From positions 200,069 to 264,068 of the forward strand of contig NZ_DLHQ01000026.1 in assembly GCF_002483305.1 (NCBI RefSeq): 64,000 nucleotides of DNA. Reading direction: 5' to 3'. Of this stretch, positions 41,180 through 49,292 are shown one piece after another (positions within the stretch are counted from its first letter, which is position 1; every line of letters begins with the position of its first letter). The translations under genes were made by a program, and so were the position numbers. The notes under the pieces are model-generated. The model worked only from the letters and a program-made list of their open reading frames with translations, made no database searches and had not been told where the DNA came from. This DNA comes from Brevundimonas sp. UBA7664 (lineage in GTDB: Bacteria > Pseudomonadota > Alphaproteobacteria > Caulobacterales > Caulobacteraceae).

Positions 41180-43024
41180 CTAGCCGGCCTGGCGTCCGAA
41201 CAGGTCCGCCAGGGCCTTCAATCGGGCCGCCGCCACGCCCGTGGCCTTGCCGGACGCCGCGTTGAGGGCGGCGGAGAGTTCAGCCGAACCGGCAAGGTCG
41301 GCATTCCCGCCCCGCCATTGCTCGATCCGGGCCTGCACCTGTCCGGCGAGCCCCGCCTCGATGCCCTGCGAGCGCGTGAGCTGGTCGAGGTAGGCGCCGG
41401 CCACGTCCGGGGTGTCGGCCCAGCTGACACGGGTCTGGGTCTGGGGGTTGATGGTCGCCGACATCACCGCCTCGGCGGCGGCGATCTCGGCCGCGGACAG
41501 CTGGTCGGTCGGGACCAGCCGCAGCACGTCGAGCCCCCGGGCGATCTCGCTCGAATAGATCCGGCCGTTGAGCCAGTAGGCGGACCAGGATCCACCGACG
41601 TACAGGCGTTCGGCGCTGATCGGACCCCGGTCAAAATGGGCGACCTCGATCGGGCGCGCCGGGTCGGTGAAGTCCATGATCGAGATTCCACCCTGGTACC
41701 AGGCCTGGACCATCAGGTCGCGGCCCGGGACCGGGATGATATTGCCGTTGTGGGCGACGCAGTTCTCGGTCGATCCTTGCGCCGACGGGAGCTTGTGGAA
41801 GCTCTTGCCGCTCAGCGTCCGGTTCTCGATCGTGGCGATCATGTTCGCGCCCCAGGTCGCCGGGTCCGTGGCCTGGCAGCGCGCGCCGATGCCGCCGCTC
41901 CATTCGTCGGTGAAGACCACCTTGTCGCCGGCGTTGTTGAACGTCGCCGAGTGCCAGTAGGCCATGTCCGGATCGAAGATGTCCGAAACCCGGGTCGGAC
42001 GCTCGGGATCGGAGATGTCCAGCAGGATGCCGTTCCCGCTGCAGGCGCCCCCCGCCAGGCCGATCTCGGGATAGACAGTGATGTCATGGCACTGGTTGGT
42101 TTGCGCCGTGTCCTGGCTGGCGACGCCGGCCCGGCCACCGCGCCAGAGGCCGGCCACGCGGCCGGTCGTGCCGTCGGCGAAGATGCGCGGCCGGTTGACG
42201 ATGGCGGCGTCTTGCGGCCGGTTCAGGTCGACCCGGATCACATCGATCGAGAACAGCGCGGTCTCCGGGTTGGAGTCCGGCTGGCCGTCCGTGCAGATGG
42301 CCAGTTCCTCGGTCTTGCGCACGTCGGAGGTGCCTTGGCCGTAGACGTAAAGGACATTCGGATCGGACGGGTGCGGCACCAGGGTGTGGGTGTGCGAACC
42401 GCGGCAGGTCTGGACGGCGGCGATCTGGCGCGGCGCGTTCAGGTCGCTGATGTCGAAAATGCGCACGCCCCGGAAGCGCTCGCTGTCCACGGCGCTGGCC
42501 GTGGTTGTAGCCCCGCAATCGAGGCGGCCGCGGTTTTCCTCGACCGACATGAACAGCAGGTCGCCATGCACCGAAACGTCGCCCTGGCCGCCGGGACAGA
42601 CCACCGACATCACCAGCCGCGGCGCGCCCTCGCCCAGCTCATAGGCGTTGAAACCGTTGAAATTGCCGATGAACAGCTTTCCGTCCGACAGCGCCATGTC
42701 GGTGTTGGCCATGCCAAGCGGGCTGAAGGCGGCGTTACTCCGCATGCGGGCGACCAGGGCCTGGCCTTCCTCGCGGCTGGTCGGCGGCGAAAAGCCGATG
42801 TCGGGATCGACGAATCCGGGCGCCATCGGCAGCGAATGCTCAAGGACCAGACCGGACGCGCTCATGCCGGCGTCGCGCAGGCCGGGCGTCAGGGTGCTGC
42901 GCGCGTCGACCGGGATCTGCTGGGTGACGCCCGGGCCGCTGGCCTGCTGGGCCGACGCCGCCGTCGCCCCCAGAAGGAGGCCGAATACGGCGACGGATGA
43001 GAGCAGGGTGCTGCGAACGTTCAT
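41180..43024 (-). CDS. Secreted LVIVD-repeat-like beta-propeller protein
   Basis: 614 residues with signal peptide ending ATAASAQ. The body is made of repeats of the type RGVRIFDISDLNAPRQIAAVQTC, GILLDISDPERPTRVSDIF and GISIMDFTDPARPIEVAHFD, as in LVIVD proteins, which fold as beta-propellers. Seven or more cysteines are spread through the domain (for example SVVCPGG, LDCGATT, QTNQCHD), suggesting disulfides. No catalytic motif recognised. It is 28 bp after the DUF305 gene, so the same transcript. Probably periplasmic or extracellular. Confidence 0.82.
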   Translation of the reverse strand: MNVRSTLLSSVAVFGLLLGATAASAQQASGPGVTQQIPVDARSTLTPGLRDAGMSASGLVLEHSLPMAPGFVDPDIGFSPPTSREEGQALVARMRSNAAFSPLGMANTDMALSDGKLFIGNFNGFNAYELGEGAPRLVMSVVCPGGQGDVSVHGDLLFMSVEENRGRLDCGATTTASAVDSERFRGVRIFDISDLNAPRQIAAVQTCRGSHTHTLVPHPSDPNVLYVYGQGTSDVRKTEELAICTDGQPDSNPETALFSIDVIRVDLNRPQDAAIVNRPRIFADGTTGRVAGLWRGGRAGVASQDTAQTNQCHDITVYPEIGLAGGACSGNGILLDISDPERPTRVSDIFDPDMAYWHSATFNNAGDKVVFTDEWSGGIGARCQATDPATWGANMIATIENRTLSGKSFHKLPSAQGSTENCVAHNGNIIPVPGRDLMVQAWYQGGISIMDFTDPARPIEVAHFDRGPISAERLYVGGSWSAYWLNGRIYSSEIARGLDVLRLVPTDQLSAAEIAAAEAVMSATINPQTQTRVSWADTPDVAGAYLDQLTRSQGIEAGLAGQVQARIEQWRGGNADLAGSAELSAALNAASGKATGVAAARLKALADLFGRQAG

Positions 43025-43052
43025 GGCCGGTCTTTCAGGAAAAGGTTGGGAT

Positions 43053-43742
43053 TCAAAGCTCGGAGAGCAGGTACTGCATGCGCAGGATTTCGGCCGACTG
43101 GTCGGCCACGACGGAGGTGAGGAAATCGGAAAGCAGGGTGTCTTCCCCTGCTCCGGGCTGGGCCATCAGGGCGCCGACCATGTCGAGCGCGCCCTGATGA
43201 TGCTGGATCATGCCTTCGAGGAATAGCCGGTCAAAGGCCGGGCCGCTTGCGGCCGCCAGCGCCCGCATCTGCCGGGGCGAGAGCATGCCCGCCATGACCG
43301 GCGTATCGTCAGCCGCAGGCGCGCCATGATCCATGCCGGCGTGCGCGCTGTGATCCATCCCGGCCTGGCCGGCGTGACCGCCCATGACCGGCATTTCCAG
43401 CGGTTGGGCGCGGTCCGTCAGCCAGCCGCGCATAAGGTCCATCTCGGCCTGCTGGGAGAGCGCGATCCGTCGGCCCAGCAGCTTCACGGTCGGATCGGCC
43501 CCGCGCGTTTCCAGCAGTTCGACCATGTCCACCGCCTGGGCGTGGTGAACGATCATGTGCTGCATGAAGGCGGCGTCGGCGGGAATGAAGGTTGATCGGC
43601 CGAGCTCCATCGCCTCGGCCGCTGTCACGATCCGCGACGGCTGGCCGGGCGCGCCGGGATGGAAGATCGGCGGCGTTTGCGAACCCGCCGCGACCCCCAG
43701 CAGTCCGGCGAACAGAAGGCTCACGGCGACCCCGGCCCCCAT
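43053..43742 (-). CDS. DUF305-family exported protein, Met/His-rich
   Basis: 229 residues; N-terminal hydrophobic segment (signal or anchor, about 3-20). Two DUF305-type helical halves, each with an HH pair: FMQHMIVHHAQAVDMVELL and LEGMIQHHQGALDMVGALM. The linker between them is Met/His-rich (GGHAGQAGMDHSAHAGMDHGAP). DUF305 proteins are ferritin-like four-helix proteins often found with copper resistance genes, so a periplasmic metal-binding role (copper or silver) is plausible. Middle gene of the three-gene set. Confidence 0.85.
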   Translation of the reverse strand: MGAGVAVSLLFAGLLGVAAGSQTPPIFHPGAPGQPSRIVTAAEAMELGRSTFIPADAAFMQHMIVHHAQAVDMVELLETRGADPTVKLLGRRIALSQQAEMDLMRGWLTDRAQPLEMPVMGGHAGQAGMDHSAHAGMDHGAPAADDTPVMAGMLSPRQMRALAAASGPAFDRLFLEGMIQHHQGALDMVGALMAQPGAGEDTLLSDFLTSVVADQSAEILRMQYLLSEL

Positions 43743-43748
43743 GGTCTT

Positions 43749-44114
43749 CTAGCCCGCCGTGCCGACGGTGCTGAACTTGCCGTCGCGCTCGTGGCCGATG
43801 ACCCAGTCCAGGGTCTGACCCCCAGCGAACTTGACCGTGTAGGTCTCGACCGGGCCGTCCGGCGTGTCCTGTGCGCTCACGAAAGTCACCATCTCGACCG
43901 CCCCCATGGCGTCCAAGGCCGGCGCCATGCCCTGGATCTGGCCGTTGCAGGCGTCGAGCAATGTCGGCGCCATCAGGGCTGGAAGGCAGTTCCCCTTGGC
44001 AGCCTCCTCAAGGATCCGGGTCAGCTGGGGCGCATAGCGGCCCTCCTGCGCCATCGCAGGAAAGGCCATCAGGCCCGCCGCCGCCACGCCGGCCAGTATC
44101 TTGGCGATACGCAT
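43749..44114 (-). CDS. Small exported protein of unknown function
   Basis: 121 residues with signal peptide MRIAKILAGVAAAGLMAFPAMAQ. The mature 98 residues contain two cysteines (KGNCLPALMAP and DACNGQI) that could pair. A beta-rich end, VETYTVKFAGGQTLDWVIGHERDGKFSTVGTAG, has a DUF-like lipocalin/NTF2-style look but no match I can name. Six bases before the DUF305 gene, so first in this operon. Confidence 0.72.
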   Translation of the reverse strand: MRIAKILAGVAAAGLMAFPAMAQEGRYAPQLTRILEEAAKGNCLPALMAPTLLDACNGQIQGMAPALDAMGAVEMVTFVSAQDTPDGPVETYTVKFAGGQTLDWVIGHERDGKFSTVGTAG

Positions 44115-44220
44115 CTGTTTCACCCCGGTCAGACTCATTCTGAGCGCGCGACCATGACCCAGCCGAAGGTGGCCCACAACTGGTCGGCGCGTGACAAAGA
44201 GTTCATGCAGCGGGGCGGAT

Positions 44221-45663
44221 CTAGGCCACCGGCCGCTGACGGATGACCAGATTACGGATCTCGGTCATGTCCTCCATGGCGAATTTCACGCCCTCGCGGC
44301 CGAGGCCGGAATCCTTGACGCCGCCATAGGGCATGTTGTCGACGCGATAGCTGGGCACGTCGCCGATCAGGATGCCGCCGACCTCGAGCACGTCCCAGGC
44401 CCGCATGGCCTTGTGAATGTCGCGGGTGAAGATGCCGGCCTGAAGCCCGAATTTTGAATCGTTCACCTCGGCCAGCGCCACCTCGAAATCCGAAAAGCGC
44501 GACAGGATGGCGACCGGCCCGAACGCCTCCTCCTCGCGGATTTTCAGGCCGCGGCCGACGCCCTCCAGCAGGGTCGCGTCCAGCATGGCGCCGGTGCGGT
44601 TCCCGCCACACAGCACCGTCGCCCCGGCGGCCCGCGCCTCGTTGATCCAGTCCTCCAGCCGGGTCGCTTCCTTCTCGTCGATCAGGGGACCGATGAAGGT
44701 GGACTCCTCGCGCGGGTCGCCGCAGATCAGGGCCCGGGCTTTCCCGACCAGCAGATCGCGCAACGGGCCGTAGATGTCGTCGTGGATCAGGATACGCTGC
44801 ACCCCGATGCAGGACTGGCCGGACTGGTAGAAAGCCCCGAAGATGATCCGCTCGGCGGCGTCTTCCAGGTCGCTGTCACGGTCGACGATAACGGCGGCAT
44901 TGCCGCCCAGCTCCAGCACCACCTTCTTCTTTCCCGACTTCGCCTTCAGCGCCCAGCCGACCTCGGGCGAGCCGGTGAAGGACAGCAGCTTGAGCCGGTC
45001 GTCGGTGGTGAACAGGTCCGAACCGTCGCGGGTGGCGGGCAGGATCGAAAAGGCGCCCTTGGGCAGATCGGTCTCGGCCAGGATCTCGCCGATGATCAGC
45101 GCCCCCAGCGGGGTACGCGACGCCGGCTTCATCACGAACGGACATCCGACGGCCAGCGCCGGAGCGATCTTGTGGGCCGCCAGGTTGAGGGGAAAATTGA
45201 ACGGCGAGATGAAGGAACAGGGCCCGATCGGGACGCGCTTCCACATACCCTGATAGCCGCGCGCCCGCGCCGAAATGTCCAGGGGCTGGACCTCGCCCGT
45301 CATCCGCACCGACTCCTCGGCGGCGATACGGAAGGTGTCGATCAGCCGGGTCACCTCCCCGCGCGAATCCCGGATCGGTTTGCCGGCCTCGATGCACAGG
45401 GCGAGGGCCAGCTCATCCGCCCGTTCCGCGAAGCGTTTGACGCAATGGGCCAGAACCGCCTGTCGTTCATACGCCGCCATCCGCGCCATCGGCTCCGTCG
45501 CCTTGACCGCCTCGCCTATCGCCCGGTCGATCAGGGCCGGGTCGGCCAGGGCGACGCGCGTCGCCACCTCGCCCGAGTATTTGTCGGTGACCTCCAGATC
45601 CTGGTTGGGCGTCAGCGCCTCATTGGCCAGGTAGAGCGGATAGGAGGCTTTCAGGGATGGCAT
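44221..45663 (-). CDS. NAD(P)-dependent aldehyde dehydrogenase
   Basis: 480 residues, ALDH superfamily, oxidising an aldehyde to the acid. Landmarks are ISPFNFPLNLAAHKIAPALAVGC, VMKPASRTPLGAL, LSFTGSPEVGW, VVLELGGNAAVIV (general-base Glu), GQSCIGVQRI (catalytic Cys) and EEAFGPVAILSRF. The start MPSLKASYPLYLANEAL at 45663 is preferred over an ATG further up. It resembles lactaldehyde or phosphonoacetaldehyde-type enzymes in the SCIGVQRI loop; substrate not decided by context, as neighbours are unrelated. Confidence 0.92.
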   Translation of the reverse strand: MPSLKASYPLYLANEALTPNQDLEVTDKYSGEVATRVALADPALIDRAIGEAVKATEPMARMAAYERQAVLAHCVKRFAERADELALALCIEAGKPIRDSRGEVTRLIDTFRIAAEESVRMTGEVQPLDISARARGYQGMWKRVPIGPCSFISPFNFPLNLAAHKIAPALAVGCPFVMKPASRTPLGALIIGEILAETDLPKGAFSILPATRDGSDLFTTDDRLKLLSFTGSPEVGWALKAKSGKKKVVLELGGNAAVIVDRDSDLEDAAERIIFGAFYQSGQSCIGVQRILIHDDIYGPLRDLLVGKARALICGDPREESTFIGPLIDEKEATRLEDWINEARAAGATVLCGGNRTGAMLDATLLEGVGRGLKIREEEAFGPVAILSRFSDFEVALAEVNDSKFGLQAGIFTRDIHKAMRAWDVLEVGGILIGDVPSYRVDNMPYGGVKDSGLGREGVKFAMEDMTEIRNLVIRQRPVA

Positions 45664-45909
45664 CGTGCGGCTCCGGGGCAGGATCTGGAGGACTGACAGG
45701 TCGGCCGCTTCGGGTTCGCGGACAGCCTCGGGAACGCGTTCGCTTCCGTTTCGCACGCTACACGGCCACGGGCCCCGCATACCACCCGGGGCGGTGAAGC
45801 GCGGTCGCTGGATGGTCAGATGCCGTCACGCTTCTTTATCTTGCACTGCAACAACAAATGTAACACGGCTATTTGTATGCGGAGCCGGTCTCTCCGCGCG
45901 GAGCCACCG

Positions 45910-46068
45910 ATGTTCAAGTCGCTGAAATGCCTGATGAAGGGACATCTGTACGTGGACAGCCGCAGCGAGCCGGGGACGCGGGTTTGCGTCCGCTGTCGCG
46001 ACCGCCGCCCGTTCGAGGGCCTCGTCCCGCCGAAAGCGCCAAGCCCGGCTCCTAAGAACGACTCCTGA
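45910..46068 (+). CDS. Small zinc-ribbon-like protein
   Basis: 52 residues: MFKSLKCLMKGHLYVDSRSE then TRVCVRCRDRRPFEG. The Cys-x4-His ... Cys-x2-Cys spacing is like the small zinc-binding proteins of phages and bacteria (DUF1660-like). An in-frame ATG 90 bp upstream would add a part that looks non-coding. Lone gene, convergent with pyrG 30 bp away. Function unknown. Confidence 0.55.
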   Translation: MFKSLKCLMKGHLYVDSRSEPGTRVCVRCRDRRPFEGLVPPKAPSPAPKNDS

Positions 46069-46098
46069 CAGGCAGGCCGCTCTCGCGGCGGCCCATGC

Positions 46099-47751
46099 TC
46101 AGACCAGCCGGCTCTGCACCACAGCCGCCTCGATGAAGCCCGCGAACAGCGGATGGGGCGCGAACGGCCGGCTCTTCAGCTCCGGGTGATACTGGACGCC
46201 GATGAACCACGGATGGTCCTCGCGCTCGACCGTCTCGGGCAGGACGCCGTCCGGCGACAGGCCGGCGAAGGTCAGTCCGCCCTTCTGTTCGATAGCGTCG
46301 CGGTAGTTGATGTTGACCTCATAGCGATGGCGGTGCCGCTCGCTGATCGTGGTCGAGCCGTACATTTCTGCGATCTTCGACCCCGGCTTCAGGGTCGAGT
46401 CATAGGCCCCCAGCCGCATGGTCCCGCCCATGTCGCCGCCCTGCTGGCGCAGAACGCGCTGGTTGCCCTGGGTCCATTCGGTCATCAGGCCGACCACCGG
46501 TTCGGTCGTCGGACCGAACTCGGTCGATGAGGCCTTGGGATACCCCGCCAGGTTCCGCGCCGCCTCGATGACCGCCATCTGCATGCCGAAACAGATCCCG
46601 AAATAGGGAATCTTGCGCTCGCGGGCGAACCGGGCCGCCTCGATCTTGCCCTCCGAACCGCGCTCGCCGAAGCCGCCGGGCACCAGGATGGCGTGCGCCG
46701 CCTGAAGGCGCGCGTCACAGGCTTCCCGGTCGCCCTCGAAGGTCTCGGCCTCGACCCAGTCGATGTTGACCTTGACGTTGTTGGCCACCCCACCGTGATG
46801 CAGGGCTTCGATCAGGGATTTGTAGGCGTCCTTCAGCACCGTGTATTTGCCGACCACGGCCACAGTGACCTCGCCATCGGGATGCAGTCGCCGCCTGGCG
46901 ATCTCCTCCCACATCGACAGGTCCGGCGCCGGGGCGTCGGTCATGCCGAAATGGGCCAGCACCTCAGCGTCCAGCCCCTCGCGGTGGTAATCCAGCGGCA
47001 CGGCGTAGATGTCGCTGGAATCCATGGCCTGAATGACGCCGGTCGGACGCACGTTGCAGAACAGGCCGATCTTGCGCTTCTCGTCAGGCGGGATCGGGAA
47101 TTCACAGCGGCACAGCAGGATGTCCGGCTGGATGCCGATCGAGCGCAGTTCCTTGACCGAATGCTGCGTCGGCTTGGTCTTCATCTCCCCGGCCGTCTTG
47201 ATGAAGGGCAGCAAGGTCAGGTGCACGAAGCACGACTGGCCGCGCGGCAGGTCCTGCCCCAGTTGGCGGATGGCCTCGAAGAACGGCAGACCCTCGATAT
47301 CGCCGACCGTGCCGCCGATCTCGACCAGCACGAAATCGACATCTTCGCCGTCATCGGTCAGGGCCGGCGTCAAACAGAAGGATTTGATCTGGTCGGTGAC
47401 GTGCGGGATCACCTGCACCGTGGCGCCGAGGTAATCTCCGCGCCGCTCCTTCTCAAGGATGGTGGAATAGATGCGGCCGGTGGTGATGTTGTCGGACTTC
47501 GCGGCCGACACGCCGGTGAACCGCTCATAGTGGCCCAGGTCCAGGTCGGTCTCGGCCCCGTCATCGGTGACGAAGACCTCGCCGTGCTGATACGGGCTCA
47601 TCGTGCCCGGATCGACGTTCAGATAGGGGTCGAGCTTGCGCAGACGCACCTTGTAACCGCGCGCTTGCAGGAGCGCGCCGAGAGCGGCGGAAGCGAGGCC
47701 TTTTCCCAAGGAGGAAACCACGCCGCCGGTGATGAACACGTAACGGGCCAT
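46099..47751 (-). CDS. pyrG: CTP synthase
   Basis: Glutamine-dependent amination of UTP to CTP. 550 residues. N-terminal synthase domain starting MARYVFITGGVVSSLGKG with the Mg/ATP segment DPYLNVDPGTMSPYQHGEVFVTDDGAETDLDLGHYERF; class I glutamine amidotransferase at the C-terminus with VPGGFGERG, PYFGICFGMQ (nucleophile Cys) and GVQYHPELKSRP (His, Glu). Follows secG on the same strand. Confidence 0.97.
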   Translation of the reverse strand: MARYVFITGGVVSSLGKGLASAALGALLQARGYKVRLRKLDPYLNVDPGTMSPYQHGEVFVTDDGAETDLDLGHYERFTGVSAAKSDNITTGRIYSTILEKERRGDYLGATVQVIPHVTDQIKSFCLTPALTDDGEDVDFVLVEIGGTVGDIEGLPFFEAIRQLGQDLPRGQSCFVHLTLLPFIKTAGEMKTKPTQHSVKELRSIGIQPDILLCRCEFPIPPDEKRKIGLFCNVRPTGVIQAMDSSDIYAVPLDYHREGLDAEVLAHFGMTDAPAPDLSMWEEIARRRLHPDGEVTVAVVGKYTVLKDAYKSLIEALHHGGVANNVKVNIDWVEAETFEGDREACDARLQAAHAILVPGGFGERGSEGKIEAARFARERKIPYFGICFGMQMAVIEAARNLAGYPKASSTEFGPTTEPVVGLMTEWTQGNQRVLRQQGGDMGGTMRLGAYDSTLKPGSKIAEMYGSTTISERHRHRYEVNINYRDAIEQKGGLTFAGLSPDGVLPETVEREDHPWFIGVQYHPELKSRPFAPHPLFAGFIEAAVVQSRLV

Positions 47752-47839
47752 GGGAGATCACTCTACCGCTGATTCGAGCGGCGAACTGCGGAGACTTTGA
47801 GGGCGGGAGCGGAAGGCGGGGATAAGGTCCCCGCTCATC

Positions 47840-48259
47840 CTATTCTGCGGGGGCCGGTTGGGCCGGAGCCGGAGCCGGAGCCGGAGAAATGCCGGACAGG
47901 CTGGATTCCAGGTTCTGCAGCGACGGCGCGGCCGGCTGGGCCGGAGCCGCCGGATCGGCCGCCGGAGCGCTCGACGTCGAGGGGGCGACCAGCTCGCCGA
48001 TCGCGTCGGCGTCGACGATCGAACGGCTCGACCGCTCAACGTTGCCGAGGATGGTCAGGCCGATCGCGCAGAGGAAGAACAGCACGGCCAGAACCCAGGT
48101 CGTCTTGGTCAGCAGATTGCCCGCGCCCCGCGCCGTCATGAAGCCCGACGGACCGCCGCCCATTCCAAGGGCGCCGCCCTCCGAACGTTGAATCAGGATC
48201 ACGCCGGCGAGCGCGACCGAGATAAGGATCATGGAGACGAGGAGAATGGTCTGGAGCAT
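47840..48259 (-). CDS. secG: Preprotein translocase subunit SecG
   Basis: 139 residues. Two membrane helices: MLQTILLVSMILISVALAGVILIQ, and WVLAVLFFLCAIGLTILGNV, separated by the conserved RSEGGALGMGGGPSGFMTARGAGNLLTKTTW loop. The long Ala/Pro-rich C-terminal tail (about 60 residues, ending in PAP repeats) is usual in alphaproteobacteria. Order tpiA-secG-pyrG is standard. Confidence 0.96.
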   Translation of the reverse strand: MLQTILLVSMILISVALAGVILIQRSEGGALGMGGGPSGFMTARGAGNLLTKTTWVLAVLFFLCAIGLTILGNVERSSRSIVDADAIGELVAPSTSSAPAADPAAPAQPAAPSLQNLESSLSGISPAPAPAPAQPAPAE

Positions 48260-48341
48260 GGCAGCCGATATGTGTGGCGCGAGGCGGCGCCGATCAAGCG
48301 GCGGCGTCTAACATTGATGGCGGATGGGAGCAAACTGATCC

Positions 48342-49088
48342 CTACGCTCCCCGGACAATCCCGATAAAGTCCGCCGCCTTCAGCGAGGCCCCGCCCACCA
48401 GCGCCCCGCCGACCTCGGGCACGGCGAGGATCTCGGCGGCGTTGTCCGGCTTGACGGAGCCGCCGTACAGGATCGGCGTGGCGGCGATCCCCAGACCCAA
48501 CCGTTCGATCATCGCGGCGCGGACGGCGCGGTGGACTTCCTCGATCTGCTGCAACGTCGGCGTCAGGCCGGTGCCGATGGCCCAGACCGGCTCATAGGCC
48601 ACGGCGAAGTCCTGCCCGGCCAGCGCCAGCGGCAGGGATCCCATGATCTGTCCCCGCACCACCTCGACCGCCCGGCCCGCCTCGCGCTGCTCCAGCGTCT
48701 CGCCGACGCAGATGATCGGCGCCAGACCCGCGGCCAGCGCCGCCTCCGCCTTGGCCGAAACAAGGGCGTCGGTCTCGCCATGGCCCTGACGGCGCTCGGA
48801 ATGGCCGAGGATGACCAGGCATGCGCCGGCGTCCTTGAGCATCGCCGCCGACAGGTCGCCGGTGTAGGCGCCGTGGGCTTCCGCCCGGCAGTCCTGGCCG
48901 CCGATCTCGATCCCGTCGCCCGCGACCCGCGCCATGCGTTCGATCAGGGTGGCGGGAGGGCACAGGGCGACGCGGCACGCCGGAGGCGCCTCCGCCAGCG
49001 CTTGGCGCAGGGCTTCAACCTCGCCCAGGCTCGCGCCCAGGCCGTTCATCTTCCAATTGCCGGCGATCAGTTTCACGGATTGTTTCAT
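48342..49088 (-). CDS. tpiA: Triosephosphate isomerase
   Basis: Interconverts dihydroxyacetone phosphate and glyceraldehyde 3-phosphate. 248 residues. AGNWKMNG (substrate Asn, Lys), VILGHSERRQGHGE (catalytic His), AYEPVWAIGTGLTPT (catalytic Glu and flexible loop) and ILYGGSVKPDNAAEI are all present. Divergent from ppiD; upstream of secG and pyrG on one strand. Confidence 0.97.
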   Translation of the reverse strand: MKQSVKLIAGNWKMNGLGASLGEVEALRQALAEAPPACRVALCPPATLIERMARVAGDGIEIGGQDCRAEAHGAYTGDLSAAMLKDAGACLVILGHSERRQGHGETDALVSAKAEAALAAGLAPIICVGETLEQREAGRAVEVVRGQIMGSLPLALAGQDFAVAYEPVWAIGTGLTPTLQQIEEVHRAVRAAMIERLGLGIAATPILYGGSVKPDNAAEILAVPEVGGALVGGASLKAADFIGIVRGA

Positions 49089-49292
49089 TCCCGCTTTCTA
49101 TGCGGCGCCTTTCGACAAGCCAAGCCGTCCCGGATCGCGACGCCGGGGACGGCCTGCGGATACCACCGCGTCCAATCGACGAGCCGGCGCCCGTCTGACT
49201 GGCCAAACAATCCTGCCTTCATCTTGCCGTGCAGGGCGCTGACACCCTATAGGCCAAGCAGCACCCTTGCCTCTGATCCGCCAGGACCGACC

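Noticed and set aside
40652..43000. 782-codon open frame on the plus strand
   Set aside because: It is antisense to the LVIVD gene and the spacer; composition is Arg/Gly/Asp-rich with no domain. In this GC-rich DNA, long frames opposite real genes are common (also at 22587-24308 and 27785-29209).
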